Of a DNA stretch of 64,000 nucleotides, positions 13,701 through 25,200 are shown piece after piece. The notes under the pieces were generated by a model, which was not told the DNA's origin, searched no databases, and worked only from the letters and a program-made list of their open reading frames with translations. The DNA comes from Trichoplusia ni (lineage: Eukaryota; Arthropoda; Insecta; Lepidoptera; Noctuidae), in assembly GCF_003590095.1 (NCBI RefSeq), contig NC_039491.1, positions 3,224,001 through 3,288,000 on the forward strand. The letters run 5' to 3'. A program made the translations under genes and the position numbers. The stretch's first letter is position 1. The number at the start of each line of letters is the position of its first letter.

Positions 13701-14920
13701 TACGGATAAATGTTTGTCGGATGTATTTACATGTTCACTGAATATTTAATCTTATGGATTTCGTTAATTATTTACATTTTTACGATTAATATTAACGAGA
13801 CTTGTGTAATGTCAACATTTACATAACTCGTACATTGTTAGGCATACTAATAGTAAGGATCCCAGTAATAAAGCTCACCACGTTAATACAACATTCAATC
13901 TCCCGAGCCGCCATCCGCCGTCAATTTCGCAGGCGTTTGTTCAATTTTCGTCGGAGCTGATAATAATGGATCAACATTTTTCTCACATACGTAAGAACCA
14001 GTACACAGCATCTAATATCGGCCTTTTGTCCGCGTGTCTGGGGCAAGAGGGTCGCTATCGTCGCTATTAATAACACGCTCTCAATGTCACGTCTCCACGA
14101 CGAAGTTGCCCCACGCATCCTTGACATTATCTGTATTTGCAAGGCATCTCTATGCACAGTATGACAATAAAATTCACACTTTAAAATATGTTTCGAAGAC
14201 AATTTTATTAGGTTCGGATAGATTATAATAATAACAAAATCCGCCTGTATTCGCTCCTCTGCCACGAAATCCCTTTGGTAAGTCGTTATAGCAACAAAAA
14301 CATGATAAAGGAGAAAGGTAGTTTCAATTTAATATGCGACTGTACCTATATTTATAGATAAAATCAGAAATTCTCTTTAATAGGTCAAAGAGCGGAAATA
14401 CATAAATATGTCTGAATAAAACATTTCATCTGAGCATATTCAACGCACGGATGAGCTATTAACATTAATTACCGTTGCTTAATTATTGATAAATAATACC
14501 ATATTTTAATTTATGTGAAGCTGAAAGGTAAAGGTTCACAATCGACGTGTATTCGAGTCATTGATATTTATTGTTTTATTGCTACTCATGGTAGTAATTT
14601 TCCAAGGATATTGTCAACTGACATCAAATTTAATTATACCGTTTCGGGTTGAAACGACTATTATAAAATGCTTTATTACACTGTTTTACTTTACCTATTA
14701 ATTCAGTTTCCTATGTATTTTGTATCAGCTATAAATAATTTAGCTATAGTATCACATGTTAACATGGGCTTACATTTGCAATTGACTAGGTTATAGGTAA
14801 ATCTATGTTGTGTTAACATATCTGAATTTGTAATCATTCCATTCGGATTGGTGCAATACGCAACTCTTTTTCTCTGCTGGGGTTCTGTTACTAGTTTGTC
14901 TTAAAGTAATATTATTATAT
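10740..14920. other. AT-rich DNA, no gene seen
   Basis: No supported gene. A small perfect stem-loop (CACGCT, loop ACGTC, AGCGTG) lies just downstream of repeat copy A near 10760. Open frames at 11815-12172 (minus) and 13921-14265 (minus) lack domains and splice support and look like chance. Confidence 0.55.
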
Positions 14921-15013
14921 TGCAGTTGTTGAAGAAAGACGTCGCTCTATGCCGTGTAGTGCGCTGTCATTCTTCCACAACAGCAACAATCTTCCTCTAA
15001 TGAGAGGTTGTGG
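14921..15013 (+). repeat. Dispersed repeat, copy B, with long hairpin
   Basis: This copy keeps a stem of 16 positions: 14925-14940 pairs with 14966-14981 at 14 of 16 bases around a 25-nt loop that holds the conserved GTAGTGCGCT core. A second stem, CCTCT/AGAGG, spans 14994-15007. CCACAAC (14975-14981) could instead pair with GTTGTGG (15007-15013), so two folds compete. The first half is shared with copy A 4.2 kb upstream. The combination of repetition and structure points to a mobile-element terminus or short non-autonomous element. No flanking target-site duplication was found. Confidence 0.65.
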
Positions 15014-15019
15014 CAGTCT

Positions 15020-17538
15020 CCTTGTTCAGAGTTTTAGTACTTATGCCATATAAAAGTAGAAACAATGAATGGCGAAATATCTTCTTTGAAGTAGCACTTA
15101 ACGCCATAAATATTTAAACTTTTTATAAAGTTGCTGTCAATGACAAAATTGTGACAAGTACGCTCGATTGTGCAAAAGGTTAGAAAATGTTTGAACTCGT
15201 ACCGTTTGAATTATTTATTAACATTATTAGTGTTAGATGTTGGCACAATGGTTATTGTATTTTTCGTTGTAAGTAGGCTTTCTTTATCCTCAGACGGTGA
15301 CAGTCATTCGTTATGTATAAGATAAGGTATGAATAGAAATGAAAAAATTACAATAAGAAGATTGGTTGTGATCCATCACAAAATATACGAGGTTGTGACG
15401 CTTAGCATGGCCGGCAACTTACAAAGGAATTTTATCAGATTTTAACTAATTGGATACTATATAGAATTGTAAACTTTATCAGGCAAACATTTATATGATT
15501 TTATACGCTTTGTTTCGACATTTTTTAATACGACTGTAAAAAAAAACCATATCTACTTTTAAACATAAATAAACAAAAATCGCAGTTGAAATATTCCGAT
15601 ATAAATGCGTATTATTAATAACAGACGCAGTAACGGATATGAATGTTCGATACAGTAGTTCATTCACATGTAGAGTGAACATCCGCAATGAACGAATGAT
15701 TAAGTGAATGGTATCGCACGCTCCATATACCGACGCTATCATGAATACGTGGTTATGGTATGTAGTATAATATGCGTACGGCATAACTGTCCCAACGGTT
15801 TGTTACATGTATTGTGATATTCAATATGCAGTGTTCACATTGTGCTTGTGTTATTCTACAAATACTTGGCAAATATGGGTTAGTTGGTTAGATAAATAAT
15901 GTTCAAATTCGAATGTACTGTTTTAGGTTTCTTTCATTCGTTTATGCTCTGGTAGGGCGTTTTGTTTCATTGACGTTCTTACTCATCTTGTCAATAATTC
16001 TAGTCCAAATTCTTCGAATCGCGACGCCACCGCCGCGTCAGCTCATGATTAAATACTCTAGTTGGGTCCGAGACCAGTCGGGCAATCCCGATAAATATGC
16101 TGGAGTAACTTTGCATCATTTAATAACATGCAGACGAATGATACTGGGTGCGAGTTTCCTTCATGGGACCCCCACAACCTCTCAGTCGTAGAACAGAGAC
16201 AACGTTATACAACGTGTATTACGTCATCTCGCTTCCACAACTGCTTCAGTACTGTTTAATACAAGATGGTAGGTCCCCAGATCTAGGAACGAAAGCATAA
16301 TGTTTATACGTCATTATCCATGATATGTAGTGCAACAATATAATTGTATGACATATTCTCACGCAGTAATGCGTGCAATAAATGAGCGTGTAATTAGTCT
16401 CTTAAGACCATTGTTTGAAACGCACTGTGGCTTTAGTCAAGCACTCTTTCATATCATATTATCTTCTAATTTGTAGAAAATACATCCTTTTGTATTTATT
16501 ACTGGTATATTTGTCTTATACTTGCTGACCCATGACCATATTTAGAGGTATTTTCGTATTGTGCAAATCATTTATGACACTCATCAAAATAGCTTTCTTT
16601 TTTTTAAGTTTCAAAATCGGTTCATTAGTTCCCAAGTTTACCCCGCTAAAACACCACACTAACGAATTCCTCTGTAAGTAAAAGCCTTTGATTGTCCGAT
16701 TGCTAAGAAAAGCCCTCTGATTTCTCTCATTGATTTCTGTTTGCCGCTACATATTTCGTATCCTTAAGAAATCCATCGGAATTATTCCGCGGCCCGAATA
16801 TAATGGCAAATATAATCTAACATGTAACCGGAATTCGAATGTTTGCCTATAATTCTCATCTCACATATGATACTCGAAATATAGCAAAGGAATATAGATC
16901 TATCGAAAAATAAATCGAATCTCATCTCGAGAAGATTATCCTTAATGTGATTGATATCAGCTTGTGTGGATCCGACTTACATATATGACTGTGATCTTAA
17001 TATTCCTTACATCTCTTTATTTTAATTCAGTGCATTTCGGTTTACCTACGTCGCTTTTTAAAGTCTCCCACAAAGCTTTGTCGCGTTTAAGCGCGGACTT
17101 AATGAAAGTCTGGCAAGGAGGCGTTACGGACCAAATCCCCCTTTAGCTGAAACCCGCGAGGGCACAGATTTATAAGGATTTTCTTTCGTCGACTTTGTAA
17201 TGCTTTTAATACGACATTCTGTATTGAAAAAATATATTCGTTCAAAAGGTAATGTATTAAATTGTGTGTTTGCATTGAGTGTTTTTATTTCGTCTTTTTT
17301 AGGGTTCCGTACTCAAAGAGTATGGTTTAGAGGTTTAGCATTATTTTACGAAATCATCAGTGTCGCGAACTCGACGTGCACATGACTGGCTTTATTATTC
17401 AATTTCTATGTTCTTTACGTTTTAATGATAGTCGAGAGGGTAATATTTATAAATATAAAGTTATCCTCTAATATTAAATCAAATATTTACACAAAATAAG
17501 ATTGGTGTATCTAAAAATAATCCCATATTTATTTTCAG
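15020..17538. other. AT-rich DNA, no supported gene
   Basis: A plus-strand open frame at 15913-16191 (92 codons) starts with a hydrophobic stretch and runs into a GC-richer tail at 16020-16190, but has no known motif and no splice support. The shared 13-mer ccacaacctctca near 16173 recalls repeat copy B in reverse, though the match does not extend. Confidence 0.5.
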
Positions 17539-17622
17539 CAGATACGTTGCAAAGTACAAAAACTTTTTTGTGTCAAAGAAATGGCATTCGATTTCAAAGG
17601 TCAAAAGGGTCTTGTTCATAAT
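17539..17622 (+). CDS. Candidate 84-nt exon with ATG
   Basis: A pyrimidine-rich 3' splice site (atatttattttcag, ending at 17538) and a full-consensus 5' splice site GTAAGTAA (GT at 17623) bound an 84-nt segment, a multiple of three. Frame 0 is open for all 28 codons and holds an internal ATG at 17581 starting MAFDFKGQKGLVHN. That start faintly recalls the first strand of short-chain dehydrogenases (F-K-G-K-x-x-L-V-T-G), but the Gly-rich turn is not present before the donor, so I do not call the family. A second frame is also open across the exon, which weakens the coding argument. The splice signals are among the best pairs in the window. Confidence 0.28.
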
Positions 17623-19102
17623 GTAAGTAACATTTTATTCAGATATCGCTATATTGCTTGCAATGGACATTTATATTTTAAGTAATAGCATAAAAGACAC
17701 TGAACGGACTGATTCAGATTAACGAGTTCCGAATGCTGTAACGTGACGTCATCCGCAAAATTAGATGCCAGCGCATATCAGTGTTGCCAACTTCGAGAGC
17801 TACACTCTTGACAAACAACTTGCAAGACTACGAGCTTAACACTGAATATTAATACACCAAATAAACGTTCCAGTCTTCGCGTTTATTTGCCGTAAATGTC
17901 AATATTGGTCGTTCGCGTTTGCTTAAATTTTAGTTAAGCATGTAAACAAAACGTGTTTATTTCAATTAATATGATTAGCTTAGCTTTCTATATTGGGGCT
18001 TGTCTATTAATTATATTAATCAAATATTGTCGTTCATGTAATAGAACATAGTTTAGGTCGAAAACAGAGGTGATTGGGCATCTGAAGTCAAATTTTAGGT
18101 TGTAAAACTGAACATGACTTATTTTCAATATTTTATGAGCTAAACAAACGTTATTAACAAATCTGGATACAACAGTTGCAAACATCGTTGACTTGAACCC
18201 ACTAAACATTGACGTTTTAAGAAGAAAACGGCAGTTAATTAAGCTCAGGATTTGTCTGCATTAAAAATAAGTCCGAGTCGCCGGTATTTTTCTTTTTATT
18301 TGAATAAACGTTTCATATCTAAAATGGTTTGTTTAACGGCAGAGATGTCAGCCCAATTAATGTATTTTTGTCGCATGAAAGTTGTTTTTACGAACAGAAT
18401 GATCTATCTTTGTATAACACTTAAAATGTTTTTTTTTTTCTGTAAAACACAATCATGTTATTAATAAAAGTACTTTGTTTTTAAGTACAAAAAGGCCACG
18501 ATGTCTAGTTTTGTAGTTACCGATGGCCTCGCAACAGTGTTAAGAAGTGATTTATCAGTAGAATGGCTGTAAATAGTGGGCAACATCAGTATTCGTCCGG
18601 TGCCCGGCCGAACGTTAATCAGTCCTCAATGCAAGACACTTTAATGAGATTTCTTTTGAGAATCAACTGTTCCGTGTTTCTTCGGAGGCTTTATTGGCAG
18701 AAACTTTTATAGGGAGAATTTGAACGGCCGTGACTGTTATAATTGATTTTTTGGAAGCGGTCGAAGTAACTTAATTATTTTGTTCCCAATCGACGGAAAC
18801 TTTTTGTAATTTACTTAAAAACATTTTTTCTAAGTTATTTATTGCCCATGTTTTAATTAAATATCGGCTTTATTCGTAAAACTTTTCCATTGAATGTACA
18901 ACAAAAGAATCACCCATCATTTATTAAAATTGAATGAGGCTGAAATCAAATGAAATAAATAATTTATTAACAGTATAATCTGTCAGTGTTTGGTATTAAT
19001 GGACAATTAATTTATTCAAGCATAAAATGTTTTGTGGAATATTGTAAAATTGTGCCGTGTTAAATATCCGACGGTTTGTAAATTCATTTCATTTAATTTT
19101 GC

Positions 19103-19122
19103 CCGCATTTGTAGGTATGTAC
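19103..19122 (+). other. Candidate recursive splice site
   Basis: A pyrimidine-rich acceptor (gcccgcatttgtag) ends at 19114 and is followed at once by the donor-like GTATGT. This AG|GTATGT junction fits a zero-length-exon ratchet point. The tract is interrupted by purines, so it is weaker than the sites at 46946 and 53497. Confidence 0.25.
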
Positions 19123-19149
19123 ATGTGATAAGTCGGTAGAGAAACATCC

Positions 19150-19200
19150 GAGCGTAGCCGTAGTGTTACGGAGCTACGAGCACTTAGTGCTACGAGCAGC
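19150..19200. repeat. Short direct and inverted repeat cluster
   Basis: GCTACGAGCA occurs twice (19173-19182 and 19189-19198), after the related units GCGTAGCCGTAG and GTTACGGAGCTACG. GAGCACTTAGTGCTACGAGC also has an inverted core (GCAC/GTGC). The pattern suggests a decayed minisatellite or a repeat terminus. Confidence 0.6.
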
Positions 19201-22200
19201 GCGCCAGCGTCGAAGATATCAACGTGCCGTCTTTTAGGTGCGATTTAAATTATTTAATTTTCATCTATTTTGAGAGAAGCTTTCATGTTTTTTGTAGAAT
19301 ATCCAATTATTATAAACTGATGCCTGTTGTACAATAAATGTAAAGCAAGTGATCGTATGAATAAGCGTGGATTAAGAGGGTTACCACAACCTCGTACCTA
19401 GACATCGTAATGGACTCTGAAGAAAAATATATTTTTGTTTCAAAAACTCCAAAAATAAATGTACTTCGTTATTGAACCATTTTCATTACTGGAGGACGAT
19501 TAGTGGCTTGCTTCGTTTGAACAAATTGCAAAAAATAGATAAGTTTTAAAGAGGCCATATATCTAAGTGTACCCATTTCACGGGCCAAAAAATATAATGA
19601 CGATGAGATACAAACTCGATAACGGCTTGGGAGCGTTGCTTACTGAAATGTCAGAGATTTTTTCACGAAAATTATGGAACAATTTTACCCGTGGAATAAG
19701 GTACTAAACTTAATTTAAAATGTTATTATATGTAACATTACTTTCTTTCTTTAGTATGTCAAATGATGTTTATTTAACTAAAAACTAATTTAAAAAGCCT
19801 ACATGAAAATTGAATTAATACTCTTAACTCGTTATAGAAGCTTTCCCGTTTATTAACATTTCATTTAGTCCAGATTGTGGACTTAATTAATTTAATTACA
19901 TAATATTTTGGTTGTTTTCATCAAAGGTTCTCTCAAAGTATACAGAGTGAGGGAAAAGTTGAAGCACACAAACAATTGGAGGAGCTGGCATTGAGACTGA
20001 AGTGTGCAAGTGGCCGCGCACCGGGCGCCAGCCAGGGAGATTAATATTATAGATACCTGGATACATCTGACTTTACACATGTCTCTTTAATGGAATACCA
20101 TCATTTCTACACCAAAACAAGCCAATCTGCTGACAAAGAAAGATGCTTAAGAATTTTCTGCCAACAAAAAAAAAGAAATAACCAAATTATTGTTCTCAAA
20201 CAAAATATAAATACCACAGCAAATTGAAATTTAGTAATAACTCGAATAAACTTGCATAAAAAACACATTACCCATGCATTAAGACCCACACCGGCCATAA
20301 CCCGGTAATCAAACGTAATTCCAAAATACAGTAAAAACAGCGATTCCGAACAATACTTTGACTCCGCAATAAATCTGTTGTATCACTGGGACCATTATCA
20401 TTATGTACAAATTGCGGCCGTTCTAAGTTTGATTAAGTTAATTTTTCATCAGGCAAATGGCGGAGTGGTGGTGCGCGGAAAGTTTCGGCGTAAATGTTTT
20501 ACGCTCACGTCCGCACTGTATTTATACAGGGTACACGCCGCTTGTGTCAACTTGTTCACCCGGGACTACACCGGGGCCCGAACGGGAACTTCCCAGTTTT
20601 AAATTCCATTAAGTTTTTCAATATTCAGAGCGAGTTAAGAAACGTGAGATGAGGAAGCTAATTATGTATACCGGTCGCGCTCCTTGTTTCTGATTCCCAT
20701 TGTTTAACGCTTGGCTTTCAATGTTGGTCAAATTTAATTTAATATTTACACGATTTATTTTTGCTTCAATGACTACCTTCTGTTTCTTGTTTTATTTTTA
20801 TAGTTTAATTGAAATTGTTGTTGCTAGCTTAACCTCGGATTGTCTTTTGTTTTTCGGGTCGGTATTAATTATTTTTTCTTTCTTAAAAATAATAGGAACT
20901 ATTCTGGATTGGAACAGTGGAATGTTTTACGGGCAAATAATGAAATATTCTTTTCATGTTATAAATTAAAACGAAACGAAATGAAAAATTCAAAACGCAG
21001 TTATAAATACTAAATCATTTAGATTTAAATGAAAACTGTTCGCTACTAACCGAATGTTTCCAATTTGATTCACAAAAAAGAATTTATTTCGCGTTTTAGT
21101 TGTTTTTGATTAACGAAACTGTAGCATCGTGTATTAGTCAGGTCAGTACCTAACTGAAAAGCTGTTCGAAAACCAATATTTTCAGATCGATTATTATTCG
21201 TAAATTTACATATAATCGGTAAATTAAAAGGTATAATTAAATCATCAAACATAATATGCGGTCTCATTCAATATTACCAATATAAGTATTTTAAATGAAA
21301 CAGTTAATTTTGATCGTCATTGTTGGCCTTATTTAAAAATAACCCGTCACTCTGCGTATTGCAGCGGCTGAATAAATAACTCGCGAAAATAAAGGGTTGA
21401 TGAAAATAAATGATTAACACGGACTCTTAAAAGGTTTCCAGCTATATTTAAGGTGACCTGCAAACGCAATTTGCCCCAAATTGGAACGAAATAATGAACA
21501 TGATGTGCAATGTATGTTTGGATAATACATGAAACTGTGTCTGTACTGAGATCTCTAAAGTAGGAGAGCATCTCTTGTGGATATTGTGGGGGTGAGACGG
21601 CGAACTATATCGCAACTAGCGACGTCTTGCTTCATCTTATAGTTAGCCCGTTGGTAAAATAGTCCTACTGATTATTAATAGCCATTAATTGGCTTAAGAT
21701 TGGGATGACATAGAAGTATTTAAAACCGATTTTTGTTGCCAAGCCGGTAACAAGCTATCGGGGTTTTTAACATTTCAGAGATGGAAGTGTTTTAATTAAA
21801 TAGGCTATTCATGGAGCAAGTCTCTGTGCAAAATACTATTTCAGAGTATTAAGTTAGTCTGATGAGATAACAGGATAACAACACCGAAATTTTTAAGTGG
21901 ACAGTTTTTTTTTAATTTTCCGAAAAAAGCTATCCAAAATTAATACATAATTATTTTATCATAGGAAATGGGTTAATAAGCTCAACATACGATGATAATT
22001 TTAAATGTTGCAGTGACGGATGACTGCTTTCAGTAATGTACGTAGATAAAGCCACGCTATAAATTACCGCGCGATAGTACACATTGTTTACTTATAAAAC
22101 ATTCGTGGAAAATGAAAATGTTCCTTTATTTTATGACTAGAAGTAATTTCATTAGGTGTTCACTTTATCTATGCACCTGTTAGTGGGTAACAAATGGCTA

Positions 22201-25200
22201 TGATAACGCTTACTATACTTTACTGTTATAGTTTCAGTAACACCATTTATGAAGATTATCGTATGATAAAGGGTAGCGTGTCATAAAGTTATGTGAAAAG
22301 CGACCTTAATGCTGTAAAGATGCTAATTTACTATCGTGCAGTGTTTTTGGTCTTCTGTACAACAAACAATTTAAAATCATGTTTGCTTTAATTATCTTTT
22401 TTAAATAGTAAAATATTTGGTTGTTACTTCTCAGTCAAGGAGCAAGTTCAAACAAAAATTGACTGGTAAAAAAAAAACTAAAAAAAACTTCCTTTAAAAT
22501 CAAAAGTCAACTCGATAAGTGATTCACCGCATTCGACTCAGAAACGAAATCAAAGCACTATCAAGAAGCCCTCTTTACTGCAAATTGGGTTAGAGAACAA
22601 GAGGCGACACTACACGGCACTTAGGCCCCCAGCCCTCGACGATAACCGTGACGATGTAGGCCCTCTTTGATATTACATTAATTTATGTGAGGGTCCTCCA
22701 CCGCGAAAACTGTTTGTTGATTTGCTGCCGCTGTGTTGATTCCGCGCTGTGATCGCATCACTACACGCTTCGCATTTAAATTAAAGACATACGTCTACAT
22801 GTATAATCTTGCTTATGCATAAATACTTTGTTTTCTCGCTTTAAGATAATTCAACAGCAGTTTTTGCAAACTCTACCAAGTATTAAGATTGATGGTTAGG
22901 ATATTTTAAGACGTGTTCTTATAAAGTCCTTGATATTGGTTTTCTAACTAGCTTCTTAACTTCCATTTGTCCTTCAAAGAACTTGAGCGATCATTTGTTT
23001 TCTTGAGTTTATCGAGTTAAAGTATTTTCACAAATCTGCAAATCTAAGTTACGCGGACGAAGTCGGTGAACAAGCTGCCATGAAAGTACAGTATTTAAAT
23101 GAATATGTTGATATAACCTCGCATATAAATAGTTCGTTAGTAGAAGTTGCTAAATAAGTTACGCTTCACTAGTCAATATGAGTATGGGTAAATGTTAGGT
23201 TGGAATGGTTATAGTGTGCAATATGCTTCTCGCAATGCGTTTTCGATTAGGGCCGCACTGCGCATAAAATTTATATTAGGTTTGGGTGGCCAACTAAATA
23301 TCAATAATCTATTCATAGCATTAACATTACATAAGTTTGATTTATTAATAAGTTAATTAATGTGGAATAATATGCAGTACATCATAAATAGGTTTTGCAA
23401 TAGACCGTATCTAGACTCACACTGATATTATTAGCACCTTATGTTCATAAATATAAGACTCATTTTCCTCTTACTTTGACGTTTCATAAGGTATGGGTAA
23501 GTTACACACTTTCATACAGTTCCGACATAAAGTATTCTTAGATTTCGTCTTTTTGTGTTGCTACAATAAATATTCAGCGTCTCAAAATCGCAGCACCCCT
23601 TTCATCTGATAGTTTTTCAAGTCCCACGTAGCACCTCTGGGAGGGATCCCCTGTGTTGCCACTTAAACACTTTGCTGTTCAATGGGATTGCTCCACAAAC
23701 GACCCAGCTGCGCTCTTATACATACTTTAATCTTAATGGCTATTTACACCGATCGTGTGGCACTTATATGAGGCTATACGTTTACATGGGTATGTGTGTA
23801 TACACCGATCTTGGCTTTAATGAAATAAAAACAGACTTATGACCTGCAGGCCAATACCCATAAATTCATAACGATTCGGTGTTATTACGACTCTCGTTTG
23901 AGATTTTTTCATGTTGAACCAATCATAGTCCGTGCCTAATATTGTGTTATAGTAAAGGGCTACACACGGCCCTAATGATGTTGAATCGACGAGATTGCCT
24001 TTCTAAAGGTGAAGCCTCTTGTCTTGTTCCAAGTCAAGTGTTTGTAATAGGTACATGTATAATGGTACGTCTATACTCATATTAAATCTAGGTAAAGTTT
24101 GAAATTTTAGTATGCCTCTCATTTTCAGTAAAATATAAGTTTTAAACACCGACTGTAATATCTAATTAATATTCAGAAGTTTAATAGTTGCTCAAGTCTT
24201 AAAAGTACTAAAACTAATATTTAACGACCAGCTAGGGCCCTTTGTCGAGAGTTTAAAATTAGGTTTTGAACATAACATTTTGTTTAAGTAGATTGTTTAC
24301 ATTAAGAATCAAGTTTCGTAAGTGCCCGTAGTTACAGGTACAATAATGACATCTAAGATTATTACACAGAATTTCGGCTGATAGTTCTCAGATATACGTA
24401 ACGAGTGTTTCTAACTTGCGGTAATGTCGAGACCAAATCGTCGAGGTGTGAATCGTTTCGCTTCGGTGTGAGCGGCGGCAACCGCAGGCACCTCGTAAAG
24501 GCGAACTAAAACAGTGGGTTCATTACTTTCATTGCCGAAGTTCTCTACTCCCTCATGCATTACTGGGGCTTTAAATTGAACTGTTTATGTATTCTGTAGC
24601 TACCTTCCAGTGGGGACCGCGCCGCACTGGAGCCTCACTGAATTATGTGCCGTGTTATTACTGCTCTCGAGATTGTTTTAAACAGTACATGCGTTACGTT
24701 ACCTACCCTGGTATTTAGCCGCTACCAAGTCGATATAAATTTGAAATAATTTAAAATGCCTGATATAGTTTGAGATCAGTAAAAGGATGTTTTGATATGG
24801 CACAACTAGCATAGCTCATAGATAATTTGCCATTGTAAATTTCTTTAGCAGTGGTAGATAAGACTGTCTTATTCTGCATTCGATTCTCATGGTTGACGGT
24901 CAGTGGATTCAGTGGTCGGGAACAATTGTTTCAATACTCTTTTACTTTCACATAAAAATAAAATTATTCATGGATGTATAGAAATCGAAACCCAATTTGC
25001 GTACATTCCCGATGCCATGAGTACTCGCCTACTTTCTCTCTTCATGCTACAGTGGGCTCGCTATGTCCACGAGTCAATGACTTGGACATTTGTTTTTGTA
25101 ATTACATTCGCACAACTAGCTCAACTCGTAAATTACAGCATTCACGTAAATTATTCTGACCGAGATAATTTGGGCGTGCTCATATATTACCCCAAAGCAA

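Noticed and set aside
16160..16190. Possible third, inverted copy of the hairpin repeat
   Set aside because: Only a 13-mer (ccacaacctctca) is shared; the core GTAGTGCGCT and the stem are absent, so chance is likely.
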